Shown here: positions 1 to 13,879 of the stretch, piece after piece
Numbering within the stretch: the stretch's first letter is position 1
Layout: each line of letters begins with the position of its first letter
Translations under genes and position numbers: made by a program
Notes under the pieces: generated by a model
What the model was told of the DNA's origin: nothing
The model's input: only the letters and a program-made list of their open reading frames with translations
Database searches by the model: none
DNA from: Ziziphus jujuba
Lineage: Eukaryota > Streptophyta > Magnoliopsida > Rosales > Rhamnaceae
Assembly: GCF_031755915.1 (NCBI RefSeq)
Contig: NC_083384.1
Span: forward strand, 24,941,001-25,005,000
DNA: 64,000 bases
Reading direction: 5' to 3'

Positions 1-39
1 ATAATACAAAATTTAATGAAAAATATGTGGATTGGAAAT

Positions 40-82
<43 letters not shown>

Positions 83-2420
83 ATAAGATAGTTTATATAT
101 AAATAACAAAAAGTAAAATGATAATAACTTAATCTATTAAATAAGCAAAAATACAAAGATTTTTTATACATTTTTTTTAATATAGTCACAATAGTTAAAA
201 ATAAAAAATAAAAGTAGGATTCAAAAAATTTTCAATTTTCTTTTCATTAATTTGTATAATACTACACACTAAAAACATTTTTTATACTTTTTTTTAAATA
301 TATATATATATATGTATGTATTATCTACAATTGAAAAGGGTGGAATATCATATACATTTTTTTTTCTTTTTAAAGAGAATATATATTGCAAATTTTTCTT
401 TAATAGATAAATATATATATATATATATATTGCGACTTAAGTAAATAAGATTGTGAAAATGTATAAAAGTATTTTATGAGTTGAATATCACTTATGCCCT
501 TGTTTTTTTTTTTTAACAAAATATCACTCATGCCTTTGAGGGGTTTATTTATTTATTTATTTTGACAAATTGGAAGTGAGATTACATCACTGAGCCTAAT
601 ATATCGTAAAGTGTGGATTTGAAAATGCCTTTTATCAGGATTTATTTTTCATAGTACTTTTATTACGAAGTATTTCATCAAATACGTTGTACATGTTGAA
701 TAAAATGTCAGGTATGCATAATAAAAAATATTTTAAAAGATATATATAATATTTTTATACTTTAATTAATGCATTTTGGGTTACACATAATAAAAATAAA
801 AAAAACATTTTTAAAGATATTTATGATATTTTTATAGTTTAATTAATACATTTTGTACTATTTTATTTTCATTCCAAAACATTTATTGAGAAGCACTAAT
901 CTTGGTACTCCTCTTCAAGTATATGCTTATTATTTTTTATTTTCTGCCAAGAAGGGTGCTCTTTTTTTTTTTTTTTTTTCTTTTCCATAACAACATTTAT
1001 TAGAATTCCGAAAGTACTATCAACACACTCTAATCTGTCTATTCTATAAGCTTCTTTTTAATTTCCATTTTCATATTGTGTAGGGGATTTTTTTTTTTTT
1101 AACTTCTTCAGTCTTTTGTTTGAAATTTTTCAATATGAAATATTTTTTTGCTATAAGTTATATCTTTATTTGTTTGTCTTTTTTATATTATTTTGCTTTC
1201 CCTTTCAATAAATTTCTCAACAAACTTTTAAACAGAAGAAGAGAAAAAAAATGCAAAAAATAAAAAAAAATAAAAAAACCCTTGAAACAAACAAACACTA
1301 TTAAAACAAAATAAAGAGGTCAAAAACTCGAAACCAAAACACTAACAACAAGGAGGCAAACATCCATCCAAGTCCAACAGAGGATCTGTCTTCAAGCGTA
1401 AAGGCTTGGAGAGGAGCTTCCTTAATCTTGTAGATCTTATGAGGCACTTTTTCGCAAGCCATTTTACATGGAAAAAAAAAAAATGTACTTACATTAGTTA
1501 TATCATATGTATTATCTTTAATGATCTATAATTTTGTATAGGTTAAAATTTAAAAGAAAGCATAGTACTGTACAAAATAACTTTTTTATTTGGGATGAAT
1601 TTTACAAATAATTGTCTGGCAATTTGTTTATAAGTTGTTGCGTTAAATTACTCATACAACACGAAGTGACAATTATTAGAATATGCAATGGAGATGTCAT
1701 AGTCGATTTGCAATTCTCAAAATGTTCATTTACCTAACAATCGATAGCAACAATACATAATATATATATATATATATATTCCAAAGAAGTATACATTATA
1801 AATGACATGTGGGACCTGAATTCTGGGCTATACATTGTTGTAATGTTACATAAATTAAGATGAGCATCTAATCAGCTTATCATAATAACAAAACTAATTA
1901 ATAATAATTGAGCAATCATTATCAGAATATAAACCAATCTTTTTTTTCTTTTTTCATGTGACTTTTATATAAGCTAATCATTTTGACTATCATATAAATC
2001 CTTCTTTATTTACTTCCTTTTTTTTTTTTTTTTTTTGCATAACCAAAATAAAAATTAAAAAGAGAAAAAAAGAAGATAACAATATTAATACCAACCTCAG
2101 CAGACACTTCCTAAATTTACTATAAGTCCATTAAGAAATAACCCCAAAAAAAAAAAAAAAAAAAAGCAAGGGCCCAGTGGGCCCAGTGGGCACGAGAAAT
2201 GGCTTCACGAGCGAAATAAGCCTATTTGGACTTATGTGTTTGCTTTCACGAATCGCCGACTTTAGAAAAGCTGTCATTTTATTGTCTTTGTTTTTTTTTT
2301 TTTTTTTTTTTTCCTCCCCAGTTTCCACCGCCCTTTATTAATTATTCCCAAGGGAGCTCTACTATTATACAATTATTGTTATTTCCTCACCCAATGCCAT
2401 TGGTGGTCGCCAGCTCCGAT
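1..2420. other. AT-rich intergenic DNA, no gene seen
   Basis: No reading frame here resembles a protein family. The stretch holds an (AC)n(AT)n microsatellite at about 43-83, other (AT)n runs (for example 296-313, 412-430 and 1761-1780) and long A or T homopolymers, including T runs near 961-980 and 2288-2313 and an A run near 2144-2165. Confidence 0.7.
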
Positions 2421-2423
2421 GTC

Positions 2424-2664
2424 CACGTGTCATATCTCTATTGGAACAACAATATGGCTACAATTCTTAACGGCTATAAAATGGCTACAATTCTTAACGG
2501 CTATATATATATATATTAGGATCGGACCGTTAAAACTCGCCGTCACCGTGACGGTAAAGCGACGACCAATATCGCAAAGCAAAATCCCAAACGCCACGTC
2601 ATCTAACAACCGTTGGTTGCAAGCTGTCACTCTACTACGTTACTTCATTACCTCACGCCACGTG
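2424..2664. promoter_or_regulatory. Cluster of ACGT-core (G-box-like) motifs upstream of the TVP38/TMEM64 gene
   Basis: Three ACGT-core motifs lie within 240 bp: CACGTG at 2424-2429, GCCACGTC at 2593-2600 and CACGTG at 2659-2664. They sit 430-670 bp upstream of the ATG at 3092. Such cores bind plant bZIP and bHLH factors. A 24-bp direct duplication (ATGGCTACAATTC...) lies between them at about 2453-2503 and ends in an (AT)n tract that could act as a TATA region. The sites are visible; their use is inferred. Confidence 0.45.
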
Positions 2665-3091
2665 TTCTAAACCATTACGAAACGGCAAACGCGTCGTTCA
2701 ATGGCAGTTTCGCAAATTTAGAGCGATTCCCAGGCTATTTTCTAATTTCCTTAATTTAGAGAGTGAGTATTGTTTATGTGCACTTTTTCTTCTCTCCATT
2801 TCCATTGAGAGAGAGAGAGGTAGGCTCCTTGGCATCAATCTACCAGTCTTCTTCTTCATTGTTCTGGGATTTATATTCCTTTAAGCTTTTTTTTTTTTGG
2901 TTGTTCTCTACGGCTAATAAAACCCTACGGTTCATACAAGTTGTTCCTTTTTTTTCTTTTTTCTTCGCTTAGGGTTTGTCTAATCTCCTAATCTCATTTC
3001 TCTCCGCCAAGACCCGCATCGGCAAATATTATATAGTGTCCCAACCAAGTGGGGGATTGGTTCTTTACTGCAGAGATTTTTAGGGTTTTCA

Positions 3092-4933
3092 ATGACTTAT
3101 AATGAAGAAGATGATCGCCGTGAGGTAGTGCCGGAGCTGGGTTTGAGAATTGGTGGAGGGGATAACAATGGGGACTATGTGAAATTGAAAAAGGGACCGG
3201 ATGAAGTTGAATTGGAGGAGGGTTTGGATGTTTCGGTGGTGGAACCCTCTTCCCCAAGAAGAGGATGCTTTTGTTATTGGCTTCGGTTTGTGTTGTTGCT
3301 TGGGTTCTTGGGGTTGTTAGTTGGGGTTTTTATCAAATGGGTCGGACCCTTTTTATTGGATAAGGTTCGTATGTTTGTGAAATTTCTTCTCCTTCCTCTT
3401 CTTCCTGTTGTAATGGTAAATAATTATGCTCTGATTTTGATTACTTTGTTCTTTTGTAGTCCGATTACTTTTTTCTTTTCTTTTTTTAATGTTATGGGTT
3501 TGTTATGGGTTTTGTTCAATGCTATATTGCTAGGAACTTACTTCTGTTGTCAAAACTTTTTTCTTCAACAAAAAGCTTTTGATGGTTTCAGCTGTGGTGT
3601 TTTTTTTTTTTTTTTTTTTTTACCTTTTGTTGTTGTATGTTGATTGATGGGTGTTTGTAGTTTTTTATTAAATGCACATACATTGAAATTTTGTTCATAG
3701 TATTATCAATCTACTCCTTGTGATTCCTTAATCAGTCCACATTATTCAATATTTGCGTCTCAGTCTAAATTACGTAGACGACGACCCTTTTTTCCCAATA
3801 AACGGAATTAAAAAAGCAAGGGAGAGGGGGATGAGTTTGCATTACCGGAAAGGGGGTGTTAAATTCTTGTAGCTTTTGTATTTATAATGATATAGGTCAT
3901 TGTATTTTTAGCATGTGATTCCTAATGTGAAGAGTATTTTGTGGGGACTGTTGGATTGTTACCGGCTCTTGTGAATTGTATCAATTACAAATAGCATTGA
4001 AATATGCTTTATAAGATGGTTAATTATCCCGTATGATAATTTATCATGTATGTAGCCAATGCAGCTAACTTTTTGGTATTTAACCGTAGTCGGTAGTTTA
4101 TAGATTCCTGATATAACAAACAGGCTTTTATTCACCTTGTCATAGTGTGGTTTGCCTACCCAGCAGAAACTATATAATTAATACTTCAATGGAGAAAATT
4201 ATGATTTTAAGCTGTTTGATGTGGTTTCCCCCTTATGACCATCTTTAAAGTAAAGTGAAGCACTGATAGGTAAGGCATGGGTTTCTAGTTACTACTGGAG
4301 TGGCTAGAAATATTCACATCTTTTATGATTGTTTGCTTCCTAGTTAGGTCTTATACTTTGATAGTTAATGACTTAAGTTTTTACAGGAGATTATTCCTAT
4401 TTTAAATTGGGAGACATCAACATTCAGCGCTCCAGTGCTTGGAGTTCTGGTTTTTGCTTCAGTGGCAATATTTCCCACGATGCTTCTACCATCTACACCA
4501 TCCATATGGGTGGCTGGAATGACTTTTGGTTATGGTTATGGATTTTTACTTATCATTCTAGCATCATCTATTGGCATATCTCTTCCATATTTTATCGGTT
4601 CTCTCTTCCGTCATAAGATTCAGGTGTGTACCTTGTGCTAGTTTTCTCCACACCCCCTTCTCTCTCTCTTCATACTTTTATTGAAGAGTGATAAATTTTA
4701 TGATTTTGTAGGGATGGTTGGATAAATATCCAAAGAGAGCTTCAGTTCTAAGATTAGCTGGCGAAGGAAACTGGTTTCATCAATTTCGAGCTGTAACTCT
4801 AATAAGGATTTCTCCATTCCCTTACATCATATACAATTACTGTGCTGTGACAACAAATGTTAAGTATGGTCCTTACCTATTTGGTTCATTGGTTGGAATG
4901 GTGCCTGAAATATTTGTGGCTATTTACACGTAT

Positions 4934-4972
<39 letters not shown>

Positions 4973-5432
4973 TGCGCATGAAAAAAAAAAATTGCAATAT
5001 ATGCACGAATTTGTCTCAGCCATTTTCATTTTTCTGGCATGAAAAGAACAAGGCGGATTGTTTATTTATTTATTTATTGTTTTCTAGCTTTACTTCCCAA
5101 TAATAGTTATAGAAATATTCTTTTTTCCCTTTTTTGAAACGTTTTTCTAAGCCATTTCACATGTTTAGTTTTGTGGAAACTGTTTTTATCTTTGAACCAA
5201 CAAAATCTGGTTTCAAACTAAATCAGAAACTCTGCATTTTTTTCATTTCAGTGGGATCTTGATATTGACTCTGGCAGACGCTTCACATGAGCAGCATGGC
5301 CTTTCGGCCCCTCAGATTATCTTTACTGTCATTGGCTTTTGTGCCACAGTGGCTACCACAATTTTTTTCACAGTGTATGCAAAAAGGCAGCTTAAGGAAT
5401 TACAGATGGAAGATGAACTACTTTTGCGTTAA
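3092..5432 (+). CDS. TVP38/TMEM64 (DedA-like, SNARE-associated Golgi) family membrane protein
   Basis: Four exons, joined at GT-AG sites with phases that close: 3092-3364, 4387-4623, 4712-4929 and 5252-5432, giving 302 aa. The N-terminus (about residues 1-60) is acidic and soluble. A membrane segment follows at about 62-85 (FVLLLGFLGLLVGVFIKWV). Exons 2-4 carry the VTT/DedA core: PSTPSIWVAGMTFGYGYGF, the G-[EG]-x-F re-entrant-type region near SLPYFIGSLF, then GEGNWFHQFRAVTLIRISPFPY and YGPYLFGSLVGMVPEIFVAIYTG, and a last membrane helix before a charged tail. The family sits in ER/Golgi membranes; animal and yeast relatives act in vesicle traffic and as lipid scramblases. The start is the first ATG in frame with the conserved exon. 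Intron 1 is about 1.0 kb, and a (CT)n microsatellite lies just after the exon 3 donor. It resembles what I remember of At1g12450. The exact substrate is unknown. Confidence 0.9.
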
Positions 5433-8400
5433 GCTTTTGGTCTAGTACAAGTCCCAGCTAACCCATCTAGTATATGATCCAAGCCATAGCTTTATATGCA
5501 CTGGGCTTGGCAGGTGAAGTTTCATTATTTTAACAACTTCATCTATGGGACATTTAATTTTGTCGTTGTGGAATAGAAACATTATGGAAGGGGCTAACAT
5601 GATTGACAATTTGACGTCTTATTTGAATACCACGGTTTCTTTCATCCCTGAAAGGAGCATCTACCTTATTCCTCTTTCTCCCCTTCTTCCCCAACCATTC
5701 ACTCCTTTCTCTTTCTATTGTTAATTGTATATGATTGAAATATGTCCTCTTTTTAGGAGGATTGGATTGGTTTTGGACAATATTCTTGGCTGTAAATAAT
5801 AAATGAGTGTTGATATATTATAGATTACGTTTAATCTATTTAGTTTTCTGTAATTTGCATATTGTGCAACTGCAACTTTTCGTTTTCTTCTTTCTTTTAA
5901 GGGAGTACTGATGGCAATGATAATTGGCTTTGTTGATTTGACAATATTTTGACATTTGCGGCTGAATATGGTGTTTGCATGAACTGCTTTGTCTCTCCTT
6001 ACTATCTCTCAAGCTAGTTTGTCCATTCTTCTTCTTCTTCTCCTCTTATTTTTCCGTCTATGGGAAATATCTTTGTTTTTTTTCCTTGACAAAAGTAAAA
6101 AATATAGCATTCCAAACCCTCACAAGGCCTGGGAAAAACCAAAACATTGAAAAATATCAGTATAGTAGGTTAAGAAAACATCTCTGCATCAACCACTTAC
6201 ACTTTCTCAAATAATCTGAGACCGCATTATGAGAGTTTTACCTTCTGCATTTCATGCTATTTACACGCAAAGCGGCAGATTTTGCACTTTCTTTATCGTG
6301 TGTTTAAGGTATAGAGATAGAGATAGAGATAGAGATAGAGATAGCGATAGAGATTAGGATATATTTTTTGGTGAAGATTGTGTTGAATTGATTATGTCGG
6401 TGTGATAGGGCCAAGAAGACTAGTGAACAAAGCATTTGACTCGACAAAAAGGAATGTAGTCTAGCAAAGCATGTGATTGGACCTAAATAGAGGGATAAGA
6501 AGTCGACAAAAGTATTTGAGTGTATATCCAAGCATCATGCAAAGTTAGGCTTGGTTAGAAAATGATAGCCGTACAAAGTGGATATTTTAATTCTACGTTG
6601 GGAGTGTTGACTTTCATAATATTCTGCTTGTTCATATAGCCATGATTTTTCGTTAGTATATTATATGTCATGGTTCATAAATATATTTATTTCTATAAAC
6701 ATTATTGGGTTTGCTTTTTCAGAATGGGTCCTTGTGTATCTTAGCTGTTCGAATTTTTTTCGAGTTGCTATTTATCACTATTTCATTTAAGATGGTCATT
6801 AATTCTGATATTGACAATTATAAATTGACTTCATTTGAATTCCTAACTAAAAATTTGGTGTTAAATTTTATATTGACAATTGTAAATTGATTTCATTTAA
6901 ATTCCTTTTAATTTTTTAAGACTAAAAACTTATATGAGAGTGAAGCTATAATAATGGTTAATTAAATTGTCTTGTGGATATACAAGGTCTATTGGTGGAC
7001 ATATAAATCTATTGGTGATCATCACCTTGGTTTGGACAACTAGCATTGTTTTTAACCTTTTATGGGACAATTAGCAATTTTTCAACCTCTTATGGGATCA
7101 AGACTTGTGAACAAAAATCATTGTAAAAAAATTCCAACAATATGAAAATACTCAACATTGATTTTTCTCTTCATTTTCTTTTTTCTTTTAATTGATTTTT
7201 CTCTTCGTTTTTTTTTTTTTCTTTTTTTCTTTTTTGGTTTCCTGTAATTGATGATAATTTAAATATTTTTACGTTAACGTACATCTTGAGCATGAATTTG
7301 GCAACATGTATATAGCTATCTGAAAAAAGAAAACGTAAATGCAGAGGTAGGTAGGTATTGTGAAAAAATTAACGGCTAGCATGGTTGAAATGCATAAATT
7401 CATGGTGTTAGGTAATAAGTGTGCTAGTAAATGTTAAATTAATAATTAACCAAAAAAAATGTTAAATTAATAGTGGAAGTGGGCTTCTACTTTCTAACAC
7501 TGAATTCAACTGTATTTGACTGAAACAGTAAATTTCAAAGAAAGATGATCATGCAATGGTTGTTATTGATAACTTGTATATATATAGAAATATTCTATGG
7601 TCAGGATGGTCCTAATCATAATGATGCAGTCTAAAAATATGAAAAAATGTTCGGTTATTAAATTTCAAATATGTGGCAAACAGTAATCTGAATTGTTTGA
7701 GAAACTCATTGAAATCTAATAACTAGATATTTTTTCACTTTTTTTAACCGCACTATTATGCTCAACTGACCGTAGAAGAATTATATATATATATATATAT
7801 ATATAAGCACTTCCATGCTTGTGAACATTATTGCCCTGTAACACCCGTTACTCTGTTTTCCATTTTTTAATCAAATGGCATTTTTTCCTTTTTTTTTTTT
7901 TTTTTTTTGGTTTATTTTCTACATAATCATGTAATGAAGTGCTTCATTTTGAAATTTCACACACATTACTAGTGCAAATTAATAATAGTACTAGACATTA
8001 TTATTTAACAATTAATATGTAGAACACATCAACATCATAATGACAGTCTTATTACTTATATCTCTACTTAATATGGTAACAGCAATCTTCAAAAGAGTTC
8101 ATGGTGGATCAAGATAACAACTTTCTCCTGAAACAAAAATGAGAAAAATAGAGGCAATTTAGCATCACCATGGGAACTTTTTTGTTTGTTTTTTAAGAGC
8201 AATTTTGACTTCTTCTTTTTTTTTCCTTTGAAGTAAACAATTGATATTGACTGAAACATTCTTGTCGGAACTGACCTTTTTTTTTTTTTTTTTTTTTTGG
8301 GACCATTGGCAAGGTTGAAATATACTTTGAATTGAAACAAACCCGATTTTCCTTGCCAGAAATTCAGATTGTGCACCTGCAACTTAAAAAACTGTTCAGT

Positions 8401-9660
8401 CAAAAATAAATAAATAAATAAAAAAACTGCTACTTGTCAATGGTCGCAGTGACTACCACTAATGAGGTCGGTAGTTTAATATGACAATTTAATTTTCAAA
8501 TTATTCTAAATTCACATCTAAACAGATTGTTAGTTTTAGAAAAACCAAAAGCGATATAAAGCCGATTAATAATCTCACCATGGATTAGACTTTTCCAAAT
8601 AGACTTTTACTTTTTGAAAAAACAAAAAGATATTAATAAAGCCAAAAAATAATCATGTTTTGAATTTCAGCTGTGATGATTACAACCAGTGACAAACGAG
8701 GGTACTCAAAAATGATAATTTTCAGTTTTCCCATCTCTTTTTTATTTTTTTATTTTGATGTATTAAATTTATGATTTCCTAATTACGGACATAAATAATT
8801 TATCAACTAAATCAATTTTAATTGATATATTTTATTATATAAAATTATTTAGATGGTATTTTATTAATATTTTTATTTTACTTTTGGATATAATAAATGA
8901 TTAATTTTGCTAAATTTATTACAGAAAAATTATATAATTTTACAAAACATAATGGGAAAATAATAGTTTATGGGCAAAGTGAGTGTTTTTGTAGTTTGGA
9001 GACAAAATACAAAAGTATGGTATAATATGGTTAATCTTTTTTTTATCTTTTGAAACACCACATGTGTGAGTTGAGTTAAAAGCATCGAATAGGCATACTT
9101 TAAAATATTACTCTTTAATGATATTATCAATTTTGAATATCAAACTGATATAATTTAGATATTATCAAGGTAAATGTTTAGAGCATTTTCAATGACTTTA
9201 TCTATTACTAATTTTTTTTTTTAATCATATAATAAAATAGACAGTCCTACAATAAACCTCTTCAATGAATCTAGAATCTGTCCAATAACAAAACCTGGAT
9301 AGTCAACTTGGGGTGGCCACAATATAAAGGAAAAGAATGTATAGATATATGTATTTTTTATTTATAATATACAATAATTCAAAATACAAAATAAATAATA
9401 ATTTATTATAATAAAATGGACGAAAAGGTATAAAAGAAACAATACAAATATCAAGAAAAAAAATGATATAAAGAAAATGGGTAAAAAAATTAGATTCTAA
9501 ACTAGTTTTATTCTATTTTAATATTTTAACAAAAAATTTATTGATTCATAAAAGAAAATAATTGTTTATGAGTAAATTTAATTTTTAGAATGATTATTAA
9601 ATTGATATATTTAACAAGCACATATATAAAGATATTTTTCCCAAAAAAAACAAAGGCATC
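5433..9660. other. Intergenic DNA, no gene seen
   Basis: After the 3' UTR of the TVP38/TMEM64 gene there is no convincing coding sequence. Visible items are a hexanucleotide microsatellite at 6309-6350 (listed separately), an (AT)n run at 7783-7804, several poly-T tracts and a TAAA-type repeat near 8407-8422. A stretch at 9178-9300 begins with an AGAGCATTTTCAATGA-type terminus like that of plant MITEs. Confidence 0.6.
6309..6350. repeat. Hexanucleotide microsatellite (AGATAG)n
   Basis: About seven consecutive copies of a 6-bp AGATAG unit, with one substituted unit near the 3' end. Flanking DNA is non-coding. Confidence 0.9.
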
Positions 9661-9669
9661 TATAAAGAT

Positions 9670-10320
9670 AGACCTGACAATTCATGTTCATGAGTCGTAT
9701 TCGTGTCAATCCATTTAATAATTATGTTAAAAATGTCTAATCCGAACACGACCCATTTATTAATCGTGTCAGGTACCTAAAACACTCACCTGACCTGTTT
9801 ATAAATAGATCAACACGACACGACCCATTTAACACGATTACTTTAACCGGTTGTATTGACCTATTAATCTGAAATTGACTCATTAACCTAAAAACTAACC
9901 TATTAACCCGAAAATTAACATATTAACAAGAAAACTAACCTATTTTTTATGTTTTTATTTTTGTTTTGTTAAAGATTTATTTTTTGTTTTTAAAAAATTA
10001 ATAATAGAAAATTATTTTTATAAAGTTTTTAATTTATATATTTTTTAGTTATTAAATATTATGTTATGGATAAAAGTATAATTTAAAATTAAATTTAAAT
10101 GGGTTGTAATAGGTATATAATCATGTCGGATTGAAATTGACATGTTTAATAAATGGGTCATAACGGATCAATTTCGAGTTATACGAATCAATCCAAAAAT
10201 GACACGAATAATAATCGTGTTAAATGAGTTGACTCGATTATGATCCGAACCCATTTATAATAAACTCAAACTCATTTATTCCGTGTCTTTTTCTAGTTGT
10301 GTCGCCGTATCATAACACAA
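9670..10320. repeat. ACACGA-rich dispersed repeat, probably a non-autonomous DNA element
   Basis: A 650-bp block is full of variants of ACACGACCCATTTA and its complement (AATCGTGTTAAATGAG). They read one way in the left half and mostly the opposite way in the right half, so the block folds back on itself imperfectly. Tandem TTAACC/TATTAACCYGAAAA-type motifs lie at about 9860-9950. The architecture resembles MITE-like inverted-repeat elements common in woody eudicots. I cannot define exact ends or a target duplication, and there is no transposase frame. Confidence 0.4.
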
Positions 10321-10734
10321 ATTGCCACCTCCATATAAAGATATGTTAAACTACATTAAAAAAAACCAAAAGAAAAAACATATTGAGTAATTAGAATTTA
10401 AACAAAAAAATAACATTAACTAAAAAAACTAAACTAAAACTATAATAAAATATATTTACCTTGGTTTATCACTTTTATTATTTAAAAAATGCATAAAATT
10501 ATTAATTGAGTATCTTATAATTTAAGGTATAAACTAAATTCCTTCCATTTTTAATGTAAACAATATTTGAACCTGAAACTTTTAAAATAGCAATCGGTTG
10601 TAGCGAAATTGTCTTTTACAGGTTGCCAAACAATTCTATAATTAGTTAATATAAGTAATTAGTTAATAACCATAATTAGTTAAATAATGTTAATTTGTAT
10701 ACCACATAGGGAGCAATTCACATTCATGATTGAA

Positions 10735-11752
10735 GATATTCTTAAAGTATTTTCAATGACTCTATCTATTATTATTATTTTCTTTTTGTCACATCAAAAA
10801 AATAGACAGCCATTAAAAAAAAAAAAAATCTTCAATGAGGTTGTTTAAATACTTTGTTAAGTTAATATGGAATGAAAAAAAAATAAATAGTGTTAACGTG
10901 ATATTCTACATTTGGAAGATCTGTTAGACATTCTTAAATTTTATTTAAAAATTCAATTCTTTTAAAAAATAAATAAATAAATTATTATTCACTTAATTAA
11001 TTTCCATATACAGTTTTTATACACATTATCATTGGAGAACAATTCTAAATATTTTATCCACATTAATGGCCATATATAACTTTTATATACATTATCATTT
11101 ACCAAAAGTTGCACTGTTTTGGCATGAATGAATTGTTTTGCAACAAATTTGGTGCATTACTATTCACTTACCAATTTATTATCCTTTTTTTTATTTAAGT
11201 TTTTAAAATTTACAAAACAACTCCCAACCTTATAACAGTTTTATAATTTTTACACCAAATGCAAATTTTTAACAAAATCAATTACTTTTTGATATCAAAA
11301 AATAAAAATATTGCGCTTATTAAAATGTTTATAAAATTTATTTACCAAATGATATAGTAAATGATGTGATAATATTTAATTAATTTATTTTTTTTAATTT
11401 AATTATTCATTTAAGAGTTAATATTTATATATTTAAATTATATGAATATGTCAAATAATAATATTTTAATATATATTATTTGATAAATAAATTAATAAAT
11501 ATTTCAAAATATGTAGCATTATCATTTTACTTAATATTTTTAATTTTATATGGAATAAAATTAATATGAAAAAAGTGGGAATTAGTAAAAAAATAAAAAG
11601 TAGATAAAAAGGAATATGAAGATAATATTCTTTATTTGATGTTAGAAATGATGTCTGGGATAAAGAGAAATTACTATTTGACATAACTTTTGGACCGTAT
11701 TGGTGCCAAATTTGACCCATTTTGCTATATTGGATTGGAGATGCTCTAAGAG
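10735..11752. repeat. Candidate MITE-like element with AGCATCTCCAATR-type ends
   Basis: The left end reads CTTAAAGTATTTTCAATGA. The right end, read on the other strand, is CTCTTAGAGCATCTCCAAT, giving imperfect inverted termini about 1 kb apart around AT-rich non-coding DNA. Related single ends occur at 9178 and near 11930. This terminus type is common in plant non-autonomous DNA transposons, but the match is imperfect and no target duplication was confirmed. Confidence 0.3.
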
Positions 11753-13850
11753 TTTGTCAATTATTCTCTATTTTAAAGCCAATTTTTTTCTAAAATGTTA
11801 TTTTGTTTCAAAAAGGAAAAAAGTTGAAAAAAGTTGACAGGATATATAATTAATTAATAGATATAAACAGTTTCACATTAATTATATAATAAATTTTGAT
11901 TTGATTGTATATTTATCCTGTTTGTATTAAAGTATCTTCAACGATGATACATGTGAATTGTTATTTTTTTTTTGGGAACATTATAAAATTATCGAAATCT
12001 CTATATTTATAATGATATAAGTATAGATATTCAATCATTGAAGTTATTCTCTTTGTTTATATGAATCGCTATTTACATAGTATAAAATTAATATTATTTA
12101 AATTTAAATATAAATAATATAAATATATGATCAATTTTAAAATTGTGTATAGAAAATTATTTATGAATAATAATCAATTAAATATACTTTATTAATTTTT
12201 GAAAAAATTTTAACTTTTAAAGAAAATTTTTTATTTTTCAAAAAACTTAATTTCTAACGAAGCTTAAATATAACAATATTTATTTGATAAAGTATTTATA
12301 CAAATTCACCAGCGAAGATGTTTTTTTTTTGAATCGCTATTTAAAATAGAAACAATAATCAGAATCATATGAGATAATCTCCATATGGTAATCTTTTCTT
12401 CTTTTTTTTTTTTTTTTTTCCAAATAACCACTGAAATCTGCATTTAAGGCCCACTATTAAAATTTAACCATGGCGTTAGTGTTTGACATGTGACAAAACC
12501 GACTAGAAGCGGAGGTGATTTCATGGTTTAAAACGTCTAAAATTTTTTCAAAATTTTTATTTTTAAAAAAAAATTAAAAAAAATAATTTTTTATTATTTT
12601 TTATAATTTTTTATCAATATTTAATATTTTTTAATATTTTTAGAAAAAATTTTATATTTTAAACTTGTGAAATTTTCATGGATTTTTTTAATCCACGCGC
12701 ATGGGAAGTATCCAGCAGTGTTGCGGTGTAAAGTGTAAAACCTCTCTGTTTTCAGTAAGCAAAGGTGGTGAATAAGACGCGCTTTAAAGTACGTTTAGGC
12801 TTGGACTTTCAATTACCAATATTGTGGTCAATATTAAAGTGCTTCGCATAGTTGTATGCTTTAAAGTATTTTGCATGACGTTGATAGGAAAAAAAAAAAA
12901 ATATATATATATATATATATAAATAATGATAATTAATAAAAAAAAGAAAAAAGAAAAAGAAAATTTTACAAGGCTGTGATACGCCTGTTTGGGACCACCC
13001 ACGAAGTTGCCAACTGTTATTGTCACATTCGATGCATTAAAAGCAATTTCTTAATCCCTCACTAATACCATTTTATGTAACAACCAAACGAGGAATAAGC
13101 AAATTAAGCATTTTTAGAAACAAAGCGTCCAGATCACGTTCAGACTATCATCAGTCTGCATTAAATAAACGGTCATTAATAAACGTAGTTCTGTGTTGTA
13201 CTTTTCTCCAACCTATTTTTTTCATTTTTTATTTTTTTATTTTTTTACTTTATTTATTTATTTGGGGTTTGGTTGATTGGTTAGTGAGATTCTTCATGCC
13301 AGTGTTAGTCAAATGCAAAGAGAAAAGCTCTGAAATTGAAGAGAGTAACGTTAAAATAAAATAAAATAAAAAAGATAAAAAACCCAAATAAGAAAAAACA
13401 AAATGCAAAAAAAATGTTCCCAAAAAACCCATTGAACCACGTGGCATGAACCCATATTAGTACTAGACCTTGTATGGTTAGAGGAAATACAGAGGATCAC
13501 CTTTTTATTTCTTTTCAATTTTTGGGGTTTTTCCAGCTGGAAAATACTATGTAAGCTTTACTTTTTGTCAAGTATCTTTTTGTAATTTACTTTTACCAAA
13601 AAAAAAAAAAAAGAATATCTTTTTGTAATGTCTGTATGTTTTATAATTTATAGAGAGGGGGAAAAAAGAATAAAATTGACGTCTCATCTGCTACAAAAGA
13701 TTTAACTAAAATTTTCTACCAAAAAAAATATTTAATTAGAACCTACTAATAATATTAAAAAAATTAATAATTTGTTATAATAAATATATATATATATATA
13801 TATAAAATAAATAAAGCGACGAATGTCTTCTCAAAAAAGTCCCAATCGAA
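11753..13850. other. AT-rich intergenic DNA, no gene seen
   Basis: No protein-like reading frame. Long A/T-rich low-complexity stretches (for example 12540-12660) and AT microsatellites at 12900-12921 and 13785-13803 are the only clear structures. Confidence 0.6.
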
Positions 13851-13879
13851 ACGGATAGAAGAAAGTTTCAATGCAAAAA

